Shown piece after piece: positions 1-8,707 of a stretch of DNA of 38,011 nucleotides. The notes under the pieces are model-generated. The model was given only the letters and a program-made list of their open reading frames with translations, ran no database searches and had not been told where the DNA came from. Each line of letters begins with the position of its first letter. Position 1 is the first letter of the stretch. The translations under genes and the position numbers were made by a program. The stretch covers positions 1-38,011 of the forward strand of contig CAZCUN010000034.1 of assembly GCA_964502215.1 (NCBI GenBank), written 5' to 3'. The DNA is from JAALLB01 sp964502215. Its GTDB lineage: Bacteria; Pseudomonadota; Alphaproteobacteria; Rhizobiales; Rhizobiaceae.

Positions 1-52
1 GGATATCGAACAGCTACTGCCATGGAATTTTAGGAATTGAAACAACGCTTAC
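1..52 (+). mobile_element. Right end of a putative IS66-family insertion sequence (TnpC C-terminus plus terminal repeat)
   Basis: Positions 2-40 read, on the plus strand, as the last 12 residues of a protein ending DIEQLLPWNFRN and a TGA stop. This resembles the C-terminal tail of IS66-family TnpC transposases, where a motif like ELLPWNF is common. Twelve bases after the stop, the sequence CGCTTAC (46-52) is the complement of GTAAGCG, the outer tip typical of IS66 terminal inverted repeats. The rest of the element would lie to the left, outside the window. The match rests on a short tail and a 7-base tip, so it is suggestive only. An unrelated C-terminus is the alternative. Confidence 0.45.
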
Positions 53-217
53 AATAGATGTAATAATATTCGTAAGGGCCTATCTGCTATTGCGAGTCGT
101 AAAACAGGTTCCATTCTATCTCTTAGTGAAGAACCTTCATCAATCGTCACAAATATTGCAGCGCCAAAAGAAATCAGTGCTCCAAAGTGTCATGCTCAAA
201 GCATATTAGCATTATAA
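53..217 (+). other. Open frame next to the IS66 end, possible remnant of an interrupted gene
   Basis: The frame of the preceding stop stays open from 41 to a TAA at 215-217 and reads through KGLSAIASRKTGSILSLSEE and further without any start codon in a good context. It could be the tail of a gene cut by the insertion sequence, or chance. I recognise no family. Its stop is 17 bases from the convergent stop of the metallopeptidase gene on the minus strand. Confidence 0.2.
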
Positions 218-234
218 TTTTTGAAAAATTCGTT

Positions 235-1167
235 TTAAAGCTTCCTCGCCTTAAACGTATCACAACTTTCCATACGACCTGATTCAAAGCCACGACGGAA
301 CCAAAAGCGGCGCTGCTCTGATGTGCCGTGATTAAAGCTCTCAGGCACAACATAACCTTGTGTGCGTTTTTGGATAGCATCATCGCCAATCTGATTTGCC
401 GCAACGAGCGCTTCTTCTAGATCACCAGCTTCAAGCCAACCTTCTTTGTTGACGTAATGCCCCCAAACACCTGCAAAGCAATCTGCTTGAAGCTCAACTT
501 TCACAGACATTTTATTAACTTCAACCTTACCCATTGAGCGGCGCATCTTATTAAATTGTGGCAACACTCCAATTACATTTTGAATATGATGCCCAACCTC
601 ATGCGCCAAAACATAAGCTTGTGCAAAATCACCACCCGCGCCAAATTTTTTCTCAAGTTCTTCGTAAAATGATAAATCAATATACACCTCGCTATCACCT
701 GGGCAATAAAACGGGCCAGATGTAGCAGATGCTAATCCGCAAGCTGAACGCACTTGATTTGTAAATAAATTCAGTTTTGGCTTTGGATATTGCTTACCAT
801 AAGTTGCAAAAATTTTTGTCCAAACTTGTTCTGTTGAACCAATAATAGTTTCGACAAATTGCTTCATCTCATCATTTGAATATTGAGTTCGAGGCGCTTG
901 TTGGCTTTGCGGAGCTTGCATCTGCGGGGAAAGCCCACCACCAAGACTGCCGCCCAACCCACCAGAAAGGAGCGTTAAGGGGTTAATACCTAAAAACAGC
1001 ATAACGATACCAATGATAATCATCGTACCAATGCCCATACCACCACCACGGCGTCCACCCCCTACTGGCAGTCTTCTACGACCACCAGATGGAAAGCCAA
1101 ATCCACCACCAGTTTGCCCACGGGCATCATTTACATTGGCACTTCTATTTCGGCCTTTCCAGCGCAT
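235..1167 (-). CDS. ypfJ: YpfJ family (KPN_02809-type) neutral zinc metallopeptidase, membrane anchored
   Basis: A 310-residue protein with the full YpfJ layout. It has a short basic, glycine-rich N-terminus (starting MRWKGR), one transmembrane segment at about residues 44-64, a proline/glutamine linker, and a zinc peptidase domain from about 95 to the end. The zinc site is visible as HEVGH at 189-193, with the downstream QADCFAG segment usual for this family supplying a further ligand. The cell location is inferred to be inner membrane with the catalytic domain outside the cytoplasm; the substrate is unknown. The start is supported by GGAG 8 bases upstream. It lies about 100 bases downstream of the DUF11-type gene on the same strand. 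No lesions seen. Confidence 0.9.
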   Translation of the reverse strand: MRWKGRNRSANVNDARGQTGGGFGFPSGGRRRLPVGGGRRGGGMGIGTMIIIGIVMLFLGINPLTLLSGGLGGSLGGGLSPQMQAPQSQQAPRTQYSNDEMKQFVETIIGSTEQVWTKIFATYGKQYPKPKLNLFTNQVRSACGLASATSGPFYCPGDSEVYIDLSFYEELEKKFGAGGDFAQAYVLAHEVGHHIQNVIGVLPQFNKMRRSMGKVEVNKMSVKVELQADCFAGVWGHYVNKEGWLEAGDLEEALVAANQIGDDAIQKRTQGYVVPESFNHGTSEQRRFWFRRGFESGRMESCDTFKARKL

Positions 1168-1264
1168 CCCTCAAACTCCAGCATATTAAAATAGTTTACT
1201 CATCAAAATTTTAGGGAAAATAGCGAATTACGCATCTTATTGCAAAGCACAAATAAAGTTTTCT

Positions 1265-2869
1265 TTATTGAAGCGTATCAATATCACTTTGCGTAACAAC
1301 ATAAGTCGAGGTGAAAGTAACTTCATCGCCTGGCGCAAGGTTATCCCAAACCCCATCAATAACAGCATCTGTTGAATCGTTTGCAACACCGTTATCAGTG
1401 CTTAGCACCTCATTACTAGGTGCAGGTGCTGGCCCACTACCATTATGCGCATCTGAAAGCACTATGTTAGAAACACTTTGATTACCCACATTAGTCACAA
1501 CGTAGGTATAAGTAATCGTAACACCTTCTGGCACATTCGTATCTGTGCTGGCAGTTTTAGTGACGCTAATAGAGGGACTTGCTGGCAAAATAATCGTGGT
1601 TGCAAGCGCTGTTTCGTTAGCCAAGCCTTCGCTTGTATATTGATCCGATGTAACAGAAACATTGTTAATTAGATTACCACCAAGCGCTATATCAGCAGCA
1701 CTTACAAGATAGCTCACCGTATACGTAAAGGTCTCCCCAACCTCAAAAATACCATCAGCAGTTAAACTCTCAACAGGCCCAGAAACCGTACCTGTAGACC
1801 CATTAGGAAGCGTATCCGTAACACTCAAACCTGTTTGATCTAATTGCCCAGTGTTTTCCAAAACAATTTCATAATTAAGCGTTAGCTCTTCTGCTATTTC
1901 GATACGGTCAACTGTTTTAGATGCCGTAAACAAGGGTAACCTTCGCACAGCAAAATATCCAACATTCTCAGCAATATGCGCGCGATCTGTATCAATAATT
2001 TGATCTTCATCAATAGCGAGAGAAAGTGTTGTTCCACCAACTGCACCTGCTCCAAGAAACACTGCCCACCCACCATTATTACCATTCAATCCTAATATCG
2101 TTGCAGCTGCAAACTCAAATTGTCCCCCAAGATTATAATTAGCACCACCGTTAGCAACCCCAGGAATTGAATTAGGCCCGACAGCTGATGTATATGAAAT
2201 TCCTTCAAAACTTCCACTGCCGCTTTCAATCACAATAATACCAAGTGTTTCATTTGCGCGTGTCGTATTGTCTTCTGTCACCATTTTAGTCACACAGATA
2301 CCATCAGCAAAATCAGATAGATATGGCGGGTTGCCCGATGCTTCACAATCATTAGCGTGAAAAACACTAAAGTCGCTATCATTAAACGTTATGACCTGAC
2401 CAAGCACTGTTGGAGTGGTAAAACCTGAAAACTGACCTGATACATTTTGCATTGTAGTAGGCGAAAGCCCTAGAGGCACAAATCGTCCATGTGTAACCGT
2501 GGATATAACCCTTCTAGCCTCAATCCGCCTTCCATCGGGCAGTGTATTAATGCCCTGCTCTGCAATAAAACAATATACATCTCCACTTGTTACTGCAGCA
2601 GAATTACGTGGCCTTTGCAAGCGAACTTGCATACTTGTAGCACCAACATTTTGTATGCGCACTACTGCGGGAGGTTCACCAGCGCTGGGTAAATTATAGG
2701 TGCACGTTGGGACAGCGCTAGCATAGGAGTTTTCAAAATTTACTGTTTGAAATGTACCGCCAACACTAGGAATGGTGATTGCTTCAACTGAAGAAGATAA
2801 TGTGAATGCAACAGCAGGTTGAAGAAACAAAATGCTGAGCAAAACTGTATAGATAGCTCTCATCAACAT
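1265..2869 (-). CDS. Secreted DUF11-type repeat protein, apparently cut short at the C-terminus
   Basis: A 534-residue protein with a signal peptide (residues 1-21, ending PAVA). Residues 22-100 look like a beta-rich N-terminal domain. A glycine- and acid-rich domain follows at about 130-315. Two repeats of the DUF11/conserved-repeat type span about 318-425 and 435-534; key strings are YEIVLENTGQ, DTLPNGS and YTYVVTNVGNQ. Such repeats usually occur in long adhesin-like surface proteins. The frame stops right after VTQSDIDTLQ, a segment normally found inside or between repeats, and no C-terminal anchor or sorting region follows. I infer a truncated surface or secreted protein. No second-frame continuation is visible in the 97 bases before the next gene, so a deletion is more likely than a simple frameshift. 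Shine-Dalgarno is weak (AGG, 4-6 bases upstream). Confidence 0.75.
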   Translation of the reverse strand: MLMRAIYTVLLSILFLQPAVAFTLSSSVEAITIPSVGGTFQTVNFENSYASAVPTCTYNLPSAGEPPAVVRIQNVGATSMQVRLQRPRNSAAVTSGDVYCFIAEQGINTLPDGRRIEARRVISTVTHGRFVPLGLSPTTMQNVSGQFSGFTTPTVLGQVITFNDSDFSVFHANDCEASGNPPYLSDFADGICVTKMVTEDNTTRANETLGIIVIESGSGSFEGISYTSAVGPNSIPGVANGGANYNLGGQFEFAAATILGLNGNNGGWAVFLGAGAVGGTTLSLAIDEDQIIDTDRAHIAENVGYFAVRRLPLFTASKTVDRIEIAEELTLNYEIVLENTGQLDQTGLSVTDTLPNGSTGTVSGPVESLTADGIFEVGETFTYTVSYLVSAADIALGGNLINNVSVTSDQYTSEGLANETALATTIILPASPSISVTKTASTDTNVPEGVTITYTYVVTNVGNQSVSNIVLSDAHNGSGPAPAPSNEVLSTDNGVANDSTDAVIDGVWDNLAPGDEVTFTSTYVVTQSDIDTLQ

Positions 2870-3013
2870 AAAACCTATTAACTATTTCACCAAAAATTTT
2901 CCTACATTATGTTTACCATAAACTATCATAAATCTAAAGAATTGGAACAAACACTTGGCATTAATCCACAACCGTAATGTTTATTCTCAAGAAAGTATGT
3001 ACATGGTTGGAGT

Positions 3014-3514
3014 TTAATTTGAGTGGCCAGAATGATTTGAGTGATCTTCATCATCATCTAAATCAGCAGGGTCAATCACAATCATACCTATTTTTATTTC
3101 ACCAGCTTTTTCAAACACAAGCGTAACATCACGCAATTCACCAGCTTGCATTTGCTCTGAGAGTTTCATGAACATCAAATGGTTTCCACCGCGTTGAAGT
3201 GTTGCCTCACCCCCTGCAGGAATAACAACACCCTCTTTCAAGGGTCTCATTCGCATTACACCATCAACCATCCTCATGGTATGAATTTGCTGTTTAGCAG
3301 AAAATCCAGCCTCAACACGAATTAACTTATCCGCCTCAGTTCCATTATTTTTAATCGTTAAATAACCAGCAGCAACAGGAGCAGCTTTAACAGTTGCTGG
3401 AATAAGCGGATGATCGATAATTAAATCACCAACCTTATATTCATGAGCAGATGCTAAGACACATGAAGCAACAAACATTGTTAATGCAAAAATAATTGAA
3501 CTAATTGACGTCAT
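3014..3514 (-). CDS. Periplasmic copper chaperone of the PCuAC family
   Basis: A 166-residue protein with a signal peptide cleaved near residue 23 (ASA). The Cu(I) site of the PCuAC/DUF461 family is visible: H78, M89, then H112-x-M114, matching the H-X10-M...HxM pattern. The C-terminus (about 150-166) is acidic and histidine-rich (DEDHSNHSGHSN), a second likely metal-binding tail. In other bacteria these proteins deliver copper to the CuA/CuB sites of cytochrome oxidase. No partner (SCO1/SenC or oxidase gene) is adjacent here, so the partner is not indicated by context. The start has AGAAGG about 9 bases upstream. A 13-bp palindrome lies 48-60 bases upstream. Confidence 0.9.
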   Translation of the reverse strand: MTSISSIIFALTMFVASCVLASAHEYKVGDLIIDHPLIPATVKAAPVAAGYLTIKNNGTEADKLIRVEAGFSAKQQIHTMRMVDGVMRMRPLKEGVVIPAGGEATLQRGGNHLMFMKLSEQMQAGELRDVTLVFEKAGEIKIGMIVIDPADLDDDEDHSNHSGHSN

Positions 3515-3561
3515 TAAAAATAACCTTCTTGGGTATGCATAGAGATATCAACATACATAAA

Positions 3562-3574
3562 CATCACGGTGATG
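3562..3574. promoter_or_regulatory. Palindrome CATCACGGTGATG upstream of the PCuAC gene
   Basis: A perfect CATCAC-G-GTGATG dyad sits 48-60 bases upstream of the copper chaperone start and about 200 bases upstream of carB. The position would suit an operator for the chaperone gene. The binding factor is unknown and a 6-bp arm can occur by chance. Confidence 0.25.
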
Positions 3575-3774
3575 ACTGGAATGTGGCAAGACGGCGCAAT
3601 TGAATATAGCTTCCATAGAAAAATTCAATTTACCCCCAATTTCTCACCTGCCCCCCCTTTCGCAACCCAATTAAATCATTTACATCACACTTCTAGCCAT
3701 TAAATTTCGCGACTTGATTCTCCTCTTCCAAAAGAGAAAGAAAAACTACGCGACAAAGAGAAATGATACGCTAG

Positions 3775-6700
3775 ATGCCAGCAAGAAAAGATATAAACTC
3801 CATCCTCATTATCGGGGCTGGACCAATCGTTATCGGCCAAGCCTGTGAGTTTGATTATTCAGGTACTCAAGCCTGTAAGGCACTTAAAGCTGAAGGCTAC
3901 CGAATTATTTTGGTAAACTCAAACCCTGCCACAATCATGACAGATCCTGAGTTAGCAGATGCAACTTACATCGAGCCTATTACTCCAGAAATTGTTGCGA
4001 AGATAATTGAAAAAGAACGCACAGAGCGTCCAGATGATAAACTCGTTGTCCTACCAACCATGGGTGGGCAGACCGCGCTTAATACAGCATTATCACTACG
4101 CAAAATGGGTGTGTTGGATAAATACGATGTCGAGATGATTGGCGCAGATGCCCATGCGATCGACAAAGCAGAAGACAGAGACCTCTTCCGCGAAGCCATG
4201 CACAAAATTGGCCTTGCTACGCCACGTTCTGCTTTTGTGAATACAACTGAACTGAAAAGTCAATTTGAAACAGATTACAAAAAGCGTTTAAAAGCAGCTT
4301 CAGACAAAGAAGCCTTTGAAACTGAATGGCGTGAAGGCGAAACCATGCGTCTTGAAGAGCATCGCCTTGTTGCCCAAATGCAAGCGCTTGAAGCGACTAA
4401 AACAACAGGCCTTCCTGCAATCGTGCGCCCCTCATTCACTATGGGCGGACAAGGTGGTGGTATCGCTTACACATTAGAGGAACTTTATACACTCGTCGTT
4501 GGTGGCGTAGATGCTTCCCCTACCAATGAAGTACTGGTTGAAGAATCCATTTTAGGTTGGAAAGAATACGAGATGGAAGTGGTTCGCGACAGAGCCGACA
4601 ATTGCATCATCATTTGTTCAATCGAGAACGTAGACCCAATGGGGGTTCACACGGGCGACTCCATCACAGTTGCCCCTGCCCTAACGCTGACTGACAAAGA
4701 ATATCAGGTAATGCGAAATGCTTCGATTGCGGTCTTGCGCGAAATCGGCGTTGAAACTGGCGGCTCAAATGTGCAGTTCGCAGTTGATCCAAAAGACGGG
4801 CGTCTTGTGGTCATTGAAATGAACCCACGCGTATCACGTTCATCAGCACTCGCTTCAAAAGCAACAGGTTTCCCGATTGCAAAAGTAGCTGCACGTCTTG
4901 CGGTTGGCTACACATTGGATGAATTAGACAACGACATTACAGGTGGCGCAACGCCAGCATCATTTGAACCATCGATTGATTATGTCGTCACAAAAATCCC
5001 ACGCTTTGCCTTTGAAAAATTCCCTGGCAGCCCGCCACATCTTTCAACAGCCATGAAATCCGTTGGTGAAGTGATGGCGATTGGTCGTACGTTTGCTGAG
5101 TCCATGCAAAAAGCTTTGCGCGGTCTAGAAACAGATTTATCTGGTCTTGATGAAATCGAAATTCCAGGCCTTGGCGAAGGCGATGATAAAAACGCAATTC
5201 GTGCCGCCCTCGTAACCGCAACTCCTGACCGCCTTCGCATGGTTGCGCAATCTTTGCGTGAAGGCGCAACGCCACAAGAAGTCCATCAGTATTCAAAATT
5301 TGATCCATGGTATATTGAACAATTCCAAAACATCATTGCTAGTGAAGATCGCATCCGTGAGCATGGCTTACCGCAAGACGCAGAAAATCTTCGTATGCTA
5401 AAAGCACAAGGTTTTGCAGATAGCAGATTAGCTGAACTTTCTGGCAGCGATGAAAAAACAGTCACAGCCTTACGCAGCAAATTAGACGTGCATCCAGTTT
5501 ATAAACGCATCGATACCTCGGCTGCAGAATTTGCGTCACCTACTGCTTATATGTACTCAACTTATGAAGTCCCATTCGCAGGTGAAGTCCGCACAGAAGC
5601 GCAAAGCTCAGACCGCGAAAAAGTCATGATACTTGGCGGTGGGCCAAACCGTATTGGTCAGGGCATTGAGTTTGACTATTGCTGTTGTCATGCGGCCTTT
5701 GCATTGGAAGACGCTGGCTTTGAAACCATCATGGTCAACTGTAATCCAGAAACCGTTTCGACTGATTACGATACTTCTGATCGCTTATACTTCGAACCAC
5801 TAACTGCAGAAGACGTGATGGAAATCGTTCGTGTTGAGCAATCCAATGGCACGCTAAAAGGCGTAATCGTTCAGTTCGGTGGGCAAACGCCATTGAAGCT
5901 TGCGCAATTCTTGACAGAAAACAAAGTACCAATCTTAGGCACATCACCAGACAAAATTGACTTGGCTGAAGACCGTGACCGTTTCCAAAAACTCTTACAA
6001 GATTTAGATATGCTTCAGCCACGCAATGGCATAGCAAGATCAGCTGACGAAGCGCGTACAATCGTCAAGGAAATTGGCTACCCAGTTGTTATTCGCCCAT
6101 CTTACGTTTTGGGTGGTCGCGCAATGGAAATAGTGCGCACAGACGCGGGATTCGAGCGCTATATCAATGAAGCGGTGGTTGTCTCTGGCGACACACCCGT
6201 TTTGATTGATAGCTATCTTTCAGGCGCGATTGAAGTGGATGTAGATTGCCTCTGCGATGGCAACAGCGTCAAGGTTTGTGGCATCATGGAACACATTGAA
6301 GAGGCTGGCATTCACTCAGGTGACTCAGCCTGTTCATTGCCAACACACTCATTAAAACAAAGCGTCATTGATGAGCTAATCGTTCAATCTAAAAAAATGG
6401 CATTAGCACTCGAAGTCTCTGGCTTAATGAACATGCAATACGCCATTAAGAATGATGAGATTTTTGTGCTAGAAGTCAACCCACGCGCATCTCGTACTGT
6501 TCCCTTTGTTGCAAAAACCATCGGCTCGCCAGTCGCGAAAATCGCAAGCCGCATCATGGCAGGTGAAAAACTTGAAAAAGCTATTACAGTTTATGGCGAA
6601 TGGCGTGAAGCGCAAAACCTCAAACACATCGCAGTCAAAGAAGCAGTTTTCCCATTTGCCCGCTTCCCAGGTGTTGATATTCTACTTGGGCCAGAAATGC

Positions 6701-7185
6701 GCTCAACTGGCGAGGTTATGGGACTGGATACAGATTACCCAATGGCCTACGCAAAAGCAGTATTAGGTGCTGGTACTACACTTCCAACAGAAGGCAATAT
6801 CTTCATCTCTGTCAAAGACGGCGATAAAGACGGTATGCTTCCTGCTGCTAAAACATTTGCCAAACTAGGCTTTAACTTAATGGCAACTGGCGGCACGCAA
6901 CGATTCTTAGAAGAACACGGCCTAACCTGTAAACGCATCAACAAAGTGTTGGAAGGTCGTCCTCACATCGAAGACGCCATCCATAACGGACAAGTTCAAT
7001 TGGTCATTAATACAACCGAAGGCGCAAAGGCGATGTCAGACTCACGTTCGCTAAGACAAGCCGCTTTAAAGACCCGCACCGCCCACACAACGACTTTGAC
7101 AGCAGCCGTCGCAATGTCACAATCCATGGAAGCACTGAGCAAACGCGAAATGGAAGTAAGGCCATTGCAGGAGTATCTGGGGTAA
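3775..7185 (+). CDS. carB: Carbamoyl-phosphate synthase large subunit
   Basis: A 1136-residue CarB, the ammonia-using synthetase that makes carbamoyl phosphate from bicarbonate, ATP and glutamine-derived ammonia for arginine and pyrimidine synthesis. The two homologous halves are clear. The first starts IIGAGPIVIGQACEFDYSG (residues about 12-30) with an ATP-grasp domain and RPSFTMGG. The second starts ILGGGPNRIGQGIEFDY (about 621-637) with RPSYVLGGRAME. A C-terminal MGS-like allosteric domain (about 1005-1130) ends the protein. Compared with the E. coli enzyme, an insertion of about 50 charged residues lies before RPSFTMGG (around 158-205), as in other rhizobial CarB proteins. The frame is intact. 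No carA is in the window. Upstream, 3515-3774 shows nothing firm beyond the palindrome listed separately. Confidence 0.98.
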   Translation: MPARKDINSILIIGAGPIVIGQACEFDYSGTQACKALKAEGYRIILVNSNPATIMTDPELADATYIEPITPEIVAKIIEKERTERPDDKLVVLPTMGGQTALNTALSLRKMGVLDKYDVEMIGADAHAIDKAEDRDLFREAMHKIGLATPRSAFVNTTELKSQFETDYKKRLKAASDKEAFETEWREGETMRLEEHRLVAQMQALEATKTTGLPAIVRPSFTMGGQGGGIAYTLEELYTLVVGGVDASPTNEVLVEESILGWKEYEMEVVRDRADNCIIICSIENVDPMGVHTGDSITVAPALTLTDKEYQVMRNASIAVLREIGVETGGSNVQFAVDPKDGRLVVIEMNPRVSRSSALASKATGFPIAKVAARLAVGYTLDELDNDITGGATPASFEPSIDYVVTKIPRFAFEKFPGSPPHLSTAMKSVGEVMAIGRTFAESMQKALRGLETDLSGLDEIEIPGLGEGDDKNAIRAALVTATPDRLRMVAQSLREGATPQEVHQYSKFDPWYIEQFQNIIASEDRIREHGLPQDAENLRMLKAQGFADSRLAELSGSDEKTVTALRSKLDVHPVYKRIDTSAAEFASPTAYMYSTYEVPFAGEVRTEAQSSDREKVMILGGGPNRIGQGIEFDYCCCHAAFALEDAGFETIMVNCNPETVSTDYDTSDRLYFEPLTAEDVMEIVRVEQSNGTLKGVIVQFGGQTPLKLAQFLTENKVPILGTSPDKIDLAEDRDRFQKLLQDLDMLQPRNGIARSADEARTIVKEIGYPVVIRPSYVLGGRAMEIVRTDAGFERYINEAVVVSGDTPVLIDSYLSGAIEVDVDCLCDGNSVKVCGIMEHIEEAGIHSGDSACSLPTHSLKQSVIDELIVQSKKMALALEVSGLMNMQYAIKNDEIFVLEVNPRASRTVPFVAKTIGSPVAKIASRIMAGEKLEKAITVYGEWREAQNLKHIAVKEAVFPFARFPGVDILLGPEMRSTGEVMGLDTDYPMAYAKAVLGAGTTLPTEGNIFISVKDGDKDGMLPAAKTFAKLGFNLMATGGTQRFLEEHGLTCKRINKVLEGRPHIEDAIHNGQVQLVINTTEGAKAMSDSRSLRQAALKTRTAHTTTLTAAVAMSQSMEALSKREMEVRPLQEYLG

Positions 7186-7246
7186 GTTTATTTAATTTTT
7201 AAAGGCGGGTAGTGGCCAGAAACGGGCATGCACAAATGCTGAAAAG

Positions 7247-7432
7247 CTACCCAAATTTACTCAAGAACCATTGTATTAGTAGTAATGTAGCAATACTCAT
7301 CAGAAACATATAGGTAAGCATACCAATTCCTAATGCCCTAAACTCTGGCAAGAATGCAATTCCACATAAATAACAGACAATAAAAAGGTATGTGAACCAT
7401 CTCCAAGCTTTAAGAATTATTTCTTTAATCAT
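7247..7432 (-). CDS. Small two-helix membrane protein, unknown function
   Basis: A 61-residue frame starting MIKEIILKAWRWF, with two hydrophobic stretches (about residues 12-30 and 35-56) and a basic end (LSKFG). I recognise no family. Its layout (short charged start, aromatic patch, two helices) resembles the broken reading frame just upstream on the same strand at 7475-7717, so the two may be a duplicated pair. The stop lies 61 bases from the convergent end of carB. It is short and AT-rich, so a chance frame cannot be excluded. Confidence 0.4.
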   Translation of the reverse strand: MIKEIILKAWRWFTYLFIVCYLCGIAFLPEFRALGIGMLTYMFLMSIATLLLIQWFLSKFG

Positions 7433-7474
7433 ACATTTATCCGATTATATAAATGCAATAGTCTTAAGCTAGCA

Positions 7475-7717
7475 TTACTTTGGTTGAAGAATGCTAACTA
7501 CAAAATAGCCTAAAAAGATTATTCCAAGCACGCAGAACATTCCAATAATAAAAAATTTTTAGAACCCCAAAAACCCATAACGATAAGCCTCATAGGTTTT
7601 AGTTAGAGGACCTCTTTTACCATGTTTTCTGTTTTTTAACTCATGTAAAAAAGCAAATAGAACTGAAATTATCAGCAATAAATAAATTAGTAAGGCTATT
7701 TTAAATATCCTCCATTC
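7475..7717 (-). pseudogene. Broken small two-helix membrane protein gene (in-frame stop plus frameshift)
   Basis: On the minus strand one frame reads KIALLIYLLLIISVLFAF, then a basic hydrophilic stretch (HELKNRKHGKRG), LTKTYEAYRYGFLGF, a TAA stop (7559-7561), and continues without shift into KFFIIGMFCVLGIIFLGYF and a final stop at 7475-7477. Two membrane helices on either side of an internal stop are best explained as one protein with a nonsense mutation. The only good start, ATG at 7715-7717, is one base out of frame and would need a single-base change in the following T run. The remainder of 7433-7909 holds the aqpZ terminator and no other recognised element. Confidence 0.4.
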
Positions 7718-7857
7718 TTCGCTTTTAAAGCAGCGGTGAAAAATTAATTACGTAAGTTGAGACAAACAAACTTGTTTTGTTTTATCAAAAATATTTGGAG
7801 TCCGCTTTGGGTCATAATCGGATCTCCAAACCATAATCTATAACCTCAAAATAAAAA

Positions 7858-7883
7858 AGGCTCCAGATTTTCATCCAGAGCCT
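7858..7883 (-). terminator. Rho-independent terminator of aqpZ
   Basis: Read on the minus strand, AGGCTCTGGAT, loop GAAA, ATCTGGAGCCT form an 11-bp stem with two G-T wobbles, followed by six T residues. It begins about 27 bases after the aqpZ stop. Confidence 0.9.
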
Positions 7884-7909
7884 AATTGATTTTTATATAT
7901 AGCTAAAAC

Positions 7910-8602
7910 CTACTCAGTTGGTGCAAGCAATGCTTTCCAAAGGATTGCACCCAGTGCCGCACCTGCCAATGGCGCTGCCCAGAATACCCAGACTTGTGAA
8001 AGTGCTGGTGTCTCAGCAAAGAAAGCAACCGCTAATGAGCGAGCCGGATTAACGGAAGTATTACTCACCGGAATTGAAATCAGGTGAATAAGCGTTAGCC
8101 CAAGACCAATTGAAATCGGTGCAAAGCCCGCAGGTACCAGCTTACTGGTTGAACCAAGAATGATAATCAGGAAGAAAGCGGTCAGTACAACTTCCGTGAT
8201 AATCACAGCCATCAAACCAAACTTTCCTGGTGAAAGATCACCAAACCCATTGGTTGCAAATCCGCCAGTGCCTGAAAAATCGCCCTTGCCTGAAACAATC
8301 AGATAAAGAACAAGCGCACCCAAGGCGCCACCCACAACTTGCGCGATCACATATGGAAAGAAATCCTTCCATTCAAACTTGCCTGCAACTGCGAGGCCTA
8401 ATGATACAGCCGGATTAAAATGCCCGCCTGAAATGCCACCAACGGCATAGGCCATAGTCATTACTGTTAGACCAAAGGCCAGTGAGACGCCCATAAATCC
8501 AATGCCTACATCAGGCACTCCAGCGGCCAATACCGCACTACCGCAACCACCTAAGACTAGCCAGAATGTACCAAAGGCTTCTGCTGCTAATTTATTTCCC
8601 AT
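7910..8602 (-). CDS. aqpZ: Aquaporin Z
   Basis: A MIP-family water channel of about 230 residues with six membrane helices and both NPA boxes: HFNPAVSLGLA in the first half and SVNPARSLAVA in the second. The arginine after the second NPA, part of the selectivity filter, is present. Length and sequence fit the bacterial AqpZ group rather than the longer glycerol facilitators. I chose the ATG at 8600-8602 instead of the one four codons upstream, because GGAGGG lies between the two at the right distance from the downstream ATG. It is a single-gene transcript with its own terminator. The neighbours do not suggest a particular stress role. Confidence 0.93.
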   Translation of the reverse strand: MGNKLAAEAFGTFWLVLGGCGSAVLAAGVPDVGIGFMGVSLAFGLTVMTMAYAVGGISGGHFNPAVSLGLAVAGKFEWKDFFPYVIAQVVGGALGALVLYLIVSGKGDFSGTGGFATNGFGDLSPGKFGLMAVIITEVVLTAFFLIIILGSTSKLVPAGFAPISIGLGLTLIHLISIPVSNTSVNPARSLAVAFFAETPALSQVWVFWAAPLAGAALGAILWKALLAPTE

Positions 8603-8707
8603 AATTCCCTCCAAAAGTTTATTAAAAATTGCCCCAAAGAGTTTTTACATTACGTTAGGTAAGAAATCAAGCTTCGAAAATTTAACCCGCAGATGAGGGA
8701 AAGAAGA

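Noticed and set aside
174..404. 76-codon minus-strand frame overlapping the end of the metallopeptidase gene
   Set aside because: Out-of-frame shadow of the YpfJ gene with no ribosome site or recognisable domain.
3651..3657. Run of seven C residues upstream of carB as a phase-variable tract
   Set aside because: Short, not inside a gene or a recognisable promoter spacer.
4980..6061. Several 64-108 codon minus-strand frames inside carB
   Set aside because: They lie entirely within an intact, unmistakable carB and show low-complexity shadow composition.
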